From Segetibacter koreensis DSM 18137 (GTDB lineage Bacteria > Bacteroidota > Bacteroidia > Chitinophagales > Chitinophagaceae), in assembly GCF_000374045.1 (NCBI RefSeq), contig NZ_KB893326.1:327800-391799 (forward strand): a stretch of DNA of 64,000 bases, written 5' to 3'. Position 1 is the stretch's first letter. Every line of letters starts with the position of its first letter. The translations under genes and the position numbers were made by a program. The notes below the pieces were generated by a model. It saw only the letters and a list, made by a program, of their open reading frames with translations. It did no database searches and was not told the origin of the DNA. This document shows positions 18,951 to 27,089 of the stretch, one piece after another.

Positions 18951-21038
18951 ATGAATTATAAAAGTCTACTTTTAGCGTTTCTCCTGGTTGCTAGTTTACA
19001 TTTTTATGCATTTGGCCAGGTAAATGCGCCAAAGCCTTACGGACCTTTACCTTCTGAAAATCAAATGGCATGGCAGCAGATGGAATATTATGCTTTTGTG
19101 CATCTTTCCGTTAATACCTACACCGACATGGCTTGGGGAAATGGTAATGAAGACCCTAAAATATTCAATCCTACTTCGCTCGATTGCAGGCAATGGGCTC
19201 GTACTGCTAAGGAGGCTGGGATGAAGGGTATTATTCTTACAGCCAAACACCATAGCGGTTTTTGCTTATGGCCATCAAAGTATACCGAATACTCTGTAAA
19301 GAATTGTCCCTGGAAAAATGGTAAAGGCGATATTGTTCGAGAAATGTCAAACGCCTGTAAAGAATATGGATTGAAATTGGGTATTTATTTATCACCCTGG
19401 GATAGAAACAGGGCAGACTACGGAAAACCAGAATACATAACTTATTTCCGAAATCAGCTGAGGGAATTACTGACTAACTACGGAGATATTTTTGAAATCT
19501 GGTTTGATGGAGCTAATGGCGGCTCCGGCTATTATGGCGGTGCCAACGAAACACGTAAAATTGATCGTACAACCTACTATGATTGGGCGAATACTTACAA
19601 ACTTGTACGTGAATTACAACCCAAAATAGTCATCTGGAATGACGGCGGAGAAAGGGCTGACCTTCGATGGGTGGGAACTGAAGCAGGGTATGTTGGCGAA
19701 ACAAACTGGAGTTTATTAGATTCAACCGGCGATGTACCGGAAAACATGCTTCGATATGGATTAGAAAATGGTAATAAGTGGGTACCTGGTGAAGTAAACA
19801 CTTCCATCAGGCCTGAATGGTTTTATCATAAAAAAGAGGATAGTAAGGTAAAAACAGTACCGCAGTTGATGGAGATATACTACAACTCCATTGGTCGTAA
19901 TGCTACTTTGCTCTTAAACTTCCCGATCATGCCAAGTGGATTGATTCATCCAAAAGATGAAAAAGCAGTAATAGAATTTGGGCAAGCCGTAAGGGAAGCA
20001 TTTGCTGTAAATTTACTTAAAGGGGCTAAAGCAGAGAGTTCTGGTTTTCGGGGAAAAGATAAAAAATTTGGAGCAGACAAAGCCATTGACCAAAGCAACG
20101 AAACTTATTGGACCACTGACGATAATGTTAAAGCCGGCTCGTTGACAATGACCTTTACAAAGCCTGTTTCTTTCAATCGTTTTCTCGCACAGGAGTATAT
20201 AAAACTAGGACAGCGTGTAAAATCCTTTACAGTAGAAGCTTTTGCAGATGGAGCATGGAAAGAACTGGCCAAAGCAACCACCATTGGTTATAAACGTATT
20301 CTTCGCTTTCCCACGGTTAAGGCTACAAAGCTTCGCTTTACTGTTACCGATGCAAAAAGTTGCCCGCTTATTTCCAACATCGAAGTTTATAATGCTCCGC
20401 AAATATTGGCTCCGCCAACTTTAATTCGTGAGCGTTCGGGCGATGTGAGGATTATACCTGCAGACGCTGAATCGCAGTTATATTATACAATGAATGGCAG
20501 TACGCCTACGATTAAATCTTCAAAGTACAATGGCCCGATAAAAACGAATGATGGCAAAGTCGTCATGAAGACTATTGCTTATGATCCGAAAACGGGAAAG
20601 ACGAGTGCATTAACAGAAGAAAAGTTTGACATAGCCAGGAAGTCGTGGAAGATAATTGGCATTAGTGATGATAAATGTTATAATATACTCGATGGCAATC
20701 CTGGCACACAATGGTACCAGGATAATAGCAAGAAAATGCCAATTGACCTGGTCATTGATCTTGGTAAGATTGAAAACGTAAGTGGCTTCAAATACCTGCC
20801 TGACCAAAACTGGTGGGCTTCAGGTATCGTTACAAAATATGCATTCTTTGTTTCGTCGGATGGCGTTGAATGGACAAAAGCTGAAGAAGGTGAATTTGCG
20901 AATATTAAAAACAATCCTTTGTTACAATCGAAATCATTTGCACCCCGCAAGGCACGATATATAAAGTTGCAGGCTTTACAAAATACTCAATCCGACAACA
21001 AAATAGGGTATGCCGAGTTTGACATAATAACGCAATGA
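18951..21038 (+). CDS. GH29 alpha-L-fucosidase with C-terminal binding domains
   Basis: A 695-residue secreted enzyme with signal peptide to about residue 23 (FYAFGQ). The catalytic GH29 barrel (about 25-345) carries TAKHHSGFCLWPSKYT, LSPWDRN and the nucleophile Asp in EIWFDGANGG (D186). It is followed by an F5/8-type (CBM32-like) module (about 360-480), a chitobiase/hexosaminidase C-terminal-like segment (LYYTMNGSTPT, about 500-560) and a second discoidin-like module to the end. It removes terminal alpha-L-fucose from plant or glycoprotein glycans in the periplasm or outside the cell. It stands alone, without its own Sus pair, and converges with chrA. Confidence 0.9.
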   Translation: MNYKSLLLAFLLVASLHFYAFGQVNAPKPYGPLPSENQMAWQQMEYYAFVHLSVNTYTDMAWGNGNEDPKIFNPTSLDCRQWARTAKEAGMKGIILTAKHHSGFCLWPSKYTEYSVKNCPWKNGKGDIVREMSNACKEYGLKLGIYLSPWDRNRADYGKPEYITYFRNQLRELLTNYGDIFEIWFDGANGGSGYYGGANETRKIDRTTYYDWANTYKLVRELQPKIVIWNDGGERADLRWVGTEAGYVGETNWSLLDSTGDVPENMLRYGLENGNKWVPGEVNTSIRPEWFYHKKEDSKVKTVPQLMEIYYNSIGRNATLLLNFPIMPSGLIHPKDEKAVIEFGQAVREAFAVNLLKGAKAESSGFRGKDKKFGADKAIDQSNETYWTTDDNVKAGSLTMTFTKPVSFNRFLAQEYIKLGQRVKSFTVEAFADGAWKELAKATTIGYKRILRFPTVKATKLRFTVTDAKSCPLISNIEVYNAPQILAPPTLIRERSGDVRIIPADAESQLYYTMNGSTPTIKSSKYNGPIKTNDGKVVMKTIAYDPKTGKTSALTEEKFDIARKSWKIIGISDDKCYNILDGNPGTQWYQDNSKKMPIDLVIDLGKIENVSGFKYLPDQNWWASGIVTKYAFFVSSDGVEWTKAEEGEFANIKNNPLLQSKSFAPRKARYIKLQALQNTQSDNKIGYAEFDIITQ

Positions 21039-21221
21039 TGTAAACTTCTGCTACTTTATTCCATTCTGGCTGTTTCAATTTCCTTTCCGCAACAGATGTT
21101 TTAAAAATCGAAAAATTAATTATGAAGCATCGTTACCTTAGGGCAATCAAGCAAAAAAGAAATCGGAATAAATTAAGTTGGATTATTCGAATAAGCAAAA
21201 TGACAAATTGCCTTTAAAGGC

Positions 21222-21253
21222 AATAATATTAAAGGACTAGCTTTAATATTATT
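21222..21253. terminator. 13-bp perfect hairpin at the 3' end of chrA
   Basis: AATAATATTAAAG (21222-21234) and CTTTAATATTATT (21241-21253) are perfect inverted copies around a 6-base loop and overlap the chrA stop. It lies between two convergent genes and could stop transcription in both directions. A palindrome at 21207-21224 (ATTGCCTTTAAAGGCAAT) adjoins it. Confidence 0.6.
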
Positions 21254-22404
21254 CCTATGAGTGCTGCTACTAAAATGATGTAAGGTTCTTTTACCTTCAT
21301 TTTTAAGAGAATGACAATGGTCGCACTTGCGATTAAAGCAGTTGGAATGTCTTTTATTGTACGAGTAGCAATCACAATTACCGAACCTGCTAATGCTCCT
21401 ACAACGGCTGCTGTTATCCCATCCACAAAGGCTTTTATGCTGGGATGTTTGCCGTACTTGTGAAAGTAGGGGGCTGGAAGAATTGTAAATAAATAGCACG
21501 GTAAAAAAGTTGCTAACGCTGCCACTGTGGCTCCGGGAAAACCTGCTACCAGGTAACCAATAAAACCTACTGTAATTACCACAGGTCCAGGTGTTATCAT
21601 GGCTACTGCCACTGCATCTATAAATTCATGTTCGGTTAGCCATTTGTATTCTGTAACGACACCACCATGCAAAAAGGGAACAATTGCTAAACCACTTCCA
21701 AAAACAAACGCACCGGCCTTTGTAAAGAACCATGCTATTTTGCGAAAAGTGTCCAATTCATAATTTGAGAGCCCTATTTGAAATAGTAGTACTGAGTTTG
21801 CAACTAAAGACTTCTTGATCCATTTTGGTGGCGCTTTTGAGAACATATAAAATAATCCTGCTGCAACAAACATTAGCACTTCTTCCTGTTCTGTGATGAT
21901 AGTGACTACTGCCGCTACGATAAAAAATAACCAAAGAAGCCAATGTTGAGCAAAAGAATTTACATTAAATTTACTGATTGACTTCTCCGTGAGTTTGTAA
22001 CTGCTTATTATGATAATACCCACCACTGCTGCTCCTACGCCGTAAAACACGGCCTGCATCCATGGTAAGCCGCCAAATATTTTATAAGCCATGCCAATTA
22101 TTACTACCATAAAGAATGAAGGAAGCACAAATGCTAATCCACATAGGGTTGCGCCTAATGTTTTGTAGTGCACATATCCTAAATAGATGCCTAGCTGCGC
22201 TGCTAACGGGCCCGGCGCCAGTTGTGCTAGTGCTAATCCATCTTTGTATTCTTCATCCCTTATCCATTTTTTTTCTTCTACCAAATCCCTATGCATATAG
22301 CCTATTAATGCTACAGGACCACCAAAGCCTGCGTAGCCAAGTTTGAAAAAATATTGGACTAACTGTTTTAAAGTGTAGCAAGGTTGTAATGTCCTTTCCT
22401 CCAT
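21229..22404 (-). CDS. chrA: ChrA-family chromate ion transporter
   Basis: A 391-residue membrane protein made of two tandem CHR domains, the long form of ChrA. The first half has FFKLGYAGFGGPVALIGYM and LAQLAPGPLAAQLGIYLGY, the second FTKAGAFVFGSGLAIVPFL and ITPGPVVITVGFIGY, matching the repeated family motifs. It exports chromate (possibly also acting on sulfate) across the inner membrane. Upstream, 54 bases away on the same strand, is a ChrB-AraC fusion protein, so the two are probably one operon induced by chromate. A divergent DUF1259 gene lies beyond it. Confidence 0.9.
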   Translation of the reverse strand: MEERTLQPCYTLKQLVQYFFKLGYAGFGGPVALIGYMHRDLVEEKKWIRDEEYKDGLALAQLAPGPLAAQLGIYLGYVHYKTLGATLCGLAFVLPSFFMVVIIGMAYKIFGGLPWMQAVFYGVGAAVVGIIIISSYKLTEKSISKFNVNSFAQHWLLWLFFIVAAVVTIITEQEEVLMFVAAGLFYMFSKAPPKWIKKSLVANSVLLFQIGLSNYELDTFRKIAWFFTKAGAFVFGSGLAIVPFLHGGVVTEYKWLTEHEFIDAVAVAMITPGPVVITVGFIGYLVAGFPGATVAALATFLPCYLFTILPAPYFHKYGKHPSIKAFVDGITAAVVGALAGSVIVIATRTIKDIPTALIASATIVILLKMKVKEPYIILVAALIGIILKLVL

Positions 22405-22458
22405 GCTTGATTTTGTTCACAAAAGTGATAAAGAGAGAAGCATGTAAATAGAATGTAA

Positions 22459-23313
22459 TTAACCTTTTGTATCTACTTTACCTTTCGCTCTGTCTTTTTT
22501 ATAAGTTGATGGGTTTTTGCCGGTATGCTGTTTAAATATTCTTGTAAAGTGGCTTTGGTCTGAAAAACCTGTGAGGTAAGCGATTTCGGTAAGTGAGTAG
22601 TTATTTGTATCAATAAGTTCTATTGCTTTTTCAATTCTTAACTTTCTTATGTATTCACCAAATGATAGATTATTGAAGTGTTTTGAAAACTCTCTTGAGA
22701 GATAAGAAGGGTTGATGTCGAGGCTTTTTGAAATTTCTGTAAGGCTAAGGTTTGTATCAATTTGGTCTTGTATAATCCCTTTCAATTCTTTCACCCAATC
22801 AGGTGTTTTCTTTTGTGACGCCTTTTGCTTTATAAATTTGTTGAAAACGTCGATGAATAAATGGTCTACCGGGTTTTGTGTATGTTTCTCATTTTGAAGA
22901 TGTTTAGCCCAGCTATATAATGCATCATAAATAATCATTCCTTTTTGAAGCAGTTCATAATCATCCTTTGTATTGTATGCCAATCCTGCTGATATCGCCC
23001 ATAAGCCTGAGGCCTGGCTGGCAATATCTTGGCGGTCGGTGTCTGCACCTCTTACTATTACAGCTAAGGTTTTTATTGCAGTGTCTTCAATTTTGTGCTT
23101 TTCGACAATATAATCAAAAGTGCATTTATCTTCATAATGTGAGTATTCAACATCGGGAACATCGAAAGGGATTGCATCTAATGTTTTTGCTTGTTCGTTA
23201 ACCTTATCAGCCGGTACATAGATAAATTCGGCTTCTTGATCGATAAAGTTCTTTATTAGCCAGGGACAAGCAATACGGTCTATTTTTGGTCGTTCCCTTG
23301 TTATCCACTTCAT
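22459..23313 (-). CDS. ChrB-domain/AraC fusion regulator of chromate resistance
   Basis: A 284-residue protein with a ChrB-like N-terminal domain (residues 1-150: KWITRERPKIDRIACPWLIK, FIDQEAEFIYVPADKV, CTFDYIVEKH, IVRGADTD) fused to an AraC/XylS DNA-binding domain (about 185-275: two helix-turn-helices, with LTEISKSLDINPSYLSREF and LTEIAYLTGFSDQSHFTRIF). ChrB senses chromate in other bacteria but normally carries a different N-terminal module. Here the sensor is coupled to an AraC domain, which suggests it activates or represses chrA in response to chromate. It lies upstream of chrA on the same strand and divergent from DUF1259. Confidence 0.85.
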   Translation of the reverse strand: MKWITRERPKIDRIACPWLIKNFIDQEAEFIYVPADKVNEQAKTLDAIPFDVPDVEYSHYEDKCTFDYIVEKHKIEDTAIKTLAVIVRGADTDRQDIASQASGLWAISAGLAYNTKDDYELLQKGMIIYDALYSWAKHLQNEKHTQNPVDHLFIDVFNKFIKQKASQKKTPDWVKELKGIIQDQIDTNLSLTEISKSLDINPSYLSREFSKHFNNLSFGEYIRKLRIEKAIELIDTNNYSLTEIAYLTGFSDQSHFTRIFKQHTGKNPSTYKKDRAKGKVDTKG

Positions 23314-23492
23314 TCCTATATTTTAATACTAAAGTTCGTAAAGTAACAGTATGTAAAACAAAAATTACTTACGTAAAGAATATACTAAAGGTCAATTCTG
23401 TTCTATTTTATTGATAGTAAAAAGGCTACCATTGCTACATTTCATGATACCTTTTTAGTAATTTAACTTAAAAAATCTCAAATAAATAATTT

Positions 23493-24449
23493 ATGAATAG
23501 CGCAATGAAGCAGAAAAGAACAAGTGCTCTTTTTGGCTGTTTTTTAATATTAATGGGTCTAAGCCAGGTATCTATTGCCCAAAACAGAGGAAATTTAAAA
23601 ACCTTGGATACACTGGTGTTAGAAAAGGTGGTGGGTATAAAAGGAAAATCAAATAATGGAGAGTATAAGATCACAATCCCTCAAAATGACTTAGATGTAA
23701 AAGTAGATGGATTTAAAATCATCCCGGCGATGGGATTAGGAACGTGGGTAGCTTTTACGCCGACAAAAGATGGGGCAATGGTTATGGGCGACATTGTTGT
23801 TACCGAAACTGATTTAGGGCCAGTGCAACAGGAAATCATAAGGCAGGGTTTAACTAGCACTGCGATTCATAATCACTTTATCAGAAATCATCCAAACATT
23901 TTGTTTATGCATATTGACGGTTCAGGAAAGACTGAATTAATGGCTCAAAAAGCCAAAGCTGTTTTGAATAAGGTGAAAGAATTAAGAGGTGGTGACCCAT
24001 CGAAGGGCACAGCATCAAGTGAAGCTGTAACAAATACTTTGGACACTAAAAAGCTGGATGACATTTTCGGCTATAAAGCTGAAATGAGCAAAGGGGTTTA
24101 TAAATATACAATCGGGCGCCCTGATGTAAAACTTATGGAACATGGCGTACCTGTGACTACTTTTTTAGGTTTTAATACATGGGCCGCTTTCCAGGGTACA
24201 CCTGATAGAGCTGCCGTGGCCGGTGATTTTGTAATGCTTGAAAATGAAGTTGAACCGGTGCTGAAAGCCCTTGTTGAAAGCGGTATTGAAGTCGTTGCTC
24301 TACACAACCATATGGTACATGAGCAACCAAAGGTTTTCTTTTTACATTATTGGGGAATTGGACCTGCTGAACAGTTGGCAAAGGGACTAAAAGCAGCGAT
24401 TGATCAGACCGGAAAAAACGGACACAATGGAATGAAAATGGATATGTAA
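23493..24449 (+). CDS. DUF1259 (LppY/LpqO-like) secreted protein
   Basis: A 318-residue protein with a Sec signal peptide (to about residue 30, SQVSIAQ) and two tandem DUF1259 repeats (about 45-165 and 185-305). Each repeat contains a paired His motif: TAIHNHFIRNHP and ALHNHMVHEQPKV, with FLGFNTWAAFQG/MGLGTWVAFTP strands. The His pairs look metal-binding. The family is of unknown function and, as I recall, is often found near chromate transporters. Its promoter faces away from the ChrB-AraC gene across 179 bases, so shared control is plausible. Confidence 0.75.
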   Translation: MNSAMKQKRTSALFGCFLILMGLSQVSIAQNRGNLKTLDTLVLEKVVGIKGKSNNGEYKITIPQNDLDVKVDGFKIIPAMGLGTWVAFTPTKDGAMVMGDIVVTETDLGPVQQEIIRQGLTSTAIHNHFIRNHPNILFMHIDGSGKTELMAQKAKAVLNKVKELRGGDPSKGTASSEAVTNTLDTKKLDDIFGYKAEMSKGVYKYTIGRPDVKLMEHGVPVTTFLGFNTWAAFQGTPDRAAVAGDFVMLENEVEPVLKALVESGIEVVALHNHMVHEQPKVFFLHYWGIGPAEQLAKGLKAAIDQTGKNGHNGMKMDM

Positions 24450-24796
24450 TTTAATATCTGCTCAAAATTGTAAAAAGGATCTTTCCATTAGGAAAGGAAC
24501 ATGTTTTATCTGCATTACTCCCGTACAATGTCAACCTTTTCGACTGTAAATTTAACAAAGCTCCTTTACCACCTTTTACTGTGACTGTATATGTAACCAG
24601 TTATAGAATGAGAGATATCCCTTCAAACCTAAACATGGGTGTGCAGTAAGTTTATGCAGTGTTTGCTTATTGTGCAATAATAGGTAGGGAAAAATATAAA
24701 AAATGTAAAATGGTAGAAAGGTTGTTGAAACACTTGCCATTTTAATAAAAGCGGGCATCATTTCAAATAAGAAATTGATTTTGAACAATTCGTCCA
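24450..24796. other. 347-base spacer
   Basis: No convincing gene. A 73-codon minus-strand frame (24576-24797) has no family resemblance and is probably chance. No strong hairpin is seen. Confidence 0.4.
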
Positions 24797-25801
24797 ATGT
24801 TTTTGATTATGAGACTTATCCTTTTACAACTATTGATGATTACATGTTTTACAAGATGTAAGGATCAAGCAGATTTCGGTGTTGATAAGCTAAAGTTGGA
24901 AAGAAGAATAGAATTGCCTGCTGTATCCGGAAGGATCGACCACATGGCTCTCAATCTAAAAGATAAGATACTCTATGTGGCGGCGTTAGGAAATAACACT
25001 GTTGAAGTTATTGACTTACAAAAAGGGATTTTACTGCATAGCATTAATGGTGTGGAAGAGCCACAAGGGATAGCATATATACCAGAACAAAATGAAGTTG
25101 CTGTAGCTAGCGGTAATAATGGTGATTGTGCATTTTTTGATGCTTCTACATTTAAAAAGGTAGCTACCATCCATTTAGCTTCAGATGCTGATAATATCCG
25201 TTATGATGGAACCGAAAGAAAGATGTATGTAGGGTATGGTAATGGGGGCGTGGCATTAATAGACCCAGTAGCTCATCAACAAATTGGAAATGTAAAACTA
25301 GCTGCGCATCCTGAAAGTTTTCAATTAGATAAAAAGAACAATAAGTTATATGTTAACCTGCCCAATGACAATAGTATTTCGGTTATTGACTTAAAAAGTT
25401 TTAAAGTTATTGATACATGGAAAATAAGCAGACTTAGGGCAAATTTCTCTATGACTTTAGATACTGCTTCTAATCATGTTATTATAGGATTTCGGCACCC
25501 ACCTTTAATGGTTGTTTATGATAATAAAACGGGTAAAGAAATAACGCGGACTGACTTAGTGAGTGATGCGGATGATATTTTTTTTGATGCAGCTAAACAG
25601 CAAGTGTTAGCAAGTGGTGGCAGAGGGTATATAAATATCTTTCAAAAGGTTTCGGGTAATAGCTATAAGCGTGTATCAAATATCGCTACAAGGGATGGTG
25701 CAAGAACTTCTTATCTAATTCCTTCATTGAGAACCTTTGTTGTAGCGGAAAGGGCTGCAAGTGGTAAGAGTGCTGCGATAGCAGTCTATAAAATTCAGTG
25801 A
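24797..25801 (+). CDS. YncE-like beta-propeller protein
   Basis: A 334-residue exported protein. The start may be 24797 or the Met at 24809; both give a hydrophobic leader ending near ITCFTRCKDQ, possibly a lipoprotein with an imperfect lipobox. The body is a seven-bladed propeller of YVTN/YncE type: repeats such as LYVAALGNNTVEVIDLQKG, MYVGYGNGGVALIDP and LYVNLPNDNSISVIDLKSFK. Such proteins bind metals, DNA or protein partners in the periplasm; no catalytic motif is visible. It lies downstream of the DUF1259 gene and may belong to the chromate cluster, but the 347-base gap leaves that uncertain. Confidence 0.7.
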   Translation: MFLIMRLILLQLLMITCFTRCKDQADFGVDKLKLERRIELPAVSGRIDHMALNLKDKILYVAALGNNTVEVIDLQKGILLHSINGVEEPQGIAYIPEQNEVAVASGNNGDCAFFDASTFKKVATIHLASDADNIRYDGTERKMYVGYGNGGVALIDPVAHQQIGNVKLAAHPESFQLDKKNNKLYVNLPNDNSISVIDLKSFKVIDTWKISRLRANFSMTLDTASNHVIIGFRHPPLMVVYDNKTGKEITRTDLVSDADDIFFDAAKQQVLASGGRGYINIFQKVSGNSYKRVSNIATRDGARTSYLIPSLRTFVVAERAASGKSAAIAVYKIQ

Positions 25802-26026
25802 TTAGTTTTTAAAGTATTACTCTGAGGCCTGTACGGTGGAAGTGAGGCAATGCGACGGTGCAAAGTAAAAATTTCCGATGTTTATCTCGAGTGACAGCGT
25901 GCAACACACACGCAATCCCAATACTACGACAACTACCTATTCAAGGGGAATGGACAGAACAGACGTAATAAAAAGTATTCTCTCTCGATACTAAATATCC
26001 CGCTAATTTTTATCGTTATTAATTCT

Positions 26027-26774
26027 ATGAAAATTACTTCTTTTATTTCCGGTGTTGCTGCAGCGCTTTTGTCGAATTTCTTTCTTTTTCCGTTGATGGC
26101 TAATTTGCAAAAAAAAAAGTCGACTGTTCGTCTTTACAGAACGGCCGTTTCTATTCCTATCCAAAAAATTCAAATGAACGTTTTTAAGTGTACGTGAAAA
26201 TAACTTAGTGCATGAATACAATCTAGAAAAACGTGACAGCACTCTTTGGAAAATTGATTGGTCCAACGATTGTACTTATTCATTAAAATACATTTCCGGT
26301 AATACCCACATGGAACCCGAAATGGAAAGCTTTTTGAAAAAGCATAAAATGGTTTACCAGATAATTAATGTAACTAATGATTACTATGTTTATAATGGTT
26401 ACATAGACAAAATATCTCGAGATTTTATTCAATCTGACACGATGTGGCTACACGAAAAGACAAGTATTACAAATAACCTTCTATTTCAATCAATAGCTAA
26501 CGGCCAGACATTAAGAAAAGCACACTTTGGGGATACTTCGAAATATGCTGTGGTGTATGTTTACAGGACGGGAAAAGTAACTAATTCAATGGGTGAATAT
26601 TTTTTGTACTTTGATAACGAGCCAATGTGTGTGATGAAAAATAAGTCGGGCTATATGTTTAAACTGTTTAAAGAAGGCAATCATGTAAATCACAGCGATT
26701 GCAGCATGGCGAGTAAGCGGATAATTTTAGGAATTGCTAAAATAAGAGGCATGATTCTCTTTTATTTTTATTGA
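26027..26774 (+). pseudogene. Secreted lipoprotein-like gene broken by two homopolymer frameshifts
   Basis: ATG 26027 opens a signal peptide (SFISGVAAALLSNFFLFP). After a run of ten A (26109-26118) the sense continues in the next frame as VDCSSLQNGRFYSYPKNSNE, and after five T near 26191 it moves again to LSVRENNLVHEYNLEKRDS and runs to 26774. The joined product has the layout of small Bacteroidota lipoproteins (CxxxxNGxFxxY, then ENNLVHEY, then WSNDCTYSLKY), with a DUF2846-like second half (AVVYVYRTGKVTNSMGEYFL). Both shifts fall in homopolymers, so it is either a pseudogene or two sequencing errors. The intact 3' part alone is 188 codons. Confidence 0.6.
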
Positions 26775-26775
26775 T

Positions 26776-26812
26776 TTTTACGCTTAGTCCTTTGTAAGGA
26801 AGTGGCGTAAAA
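26776..26812. terminator. Hairpin after the frameshifted gene
   Basis: TTTTACGC (26776-26783) pairs with GCGTAAAA (26805-26812), with a nested TCCTT/AAGGA pairing. The T-rich side is on the left, so it suits a leftward as well as a rightward terminator. The next 277 bases before 27090 hold no recognisable feature. Confidence 0.55.
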
Positions 26813-27089
26813 CAATAACAAATTTTGTCTATTAGTCAGCCTGCCGATTTTTTTTGAGATGCTGTGTTTATTGATATTGTTTTTATTTTTTAAAGAGCCC
26901 CGCTGTCTCCGTATCCTTTATACACCTCATACTACTGCTGCACATGTGAGCGGAATGGTACATAGCAAGTAATAGTTGATTTTATAATTGCTGTTCACGC
27001 ATCAATTTTCTGGTCGTCATCTTCTGTTTTAAAAACGGACAATTTTTTTTTAGCTAATACGTTATCTTAAAATAACCAACCAAACCTCT

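Noticed and set aside
24576-24797. 73-codon minus-strand frame
   Set aside because: No motif and no start context; divergence from the propeller gene alone is not support.
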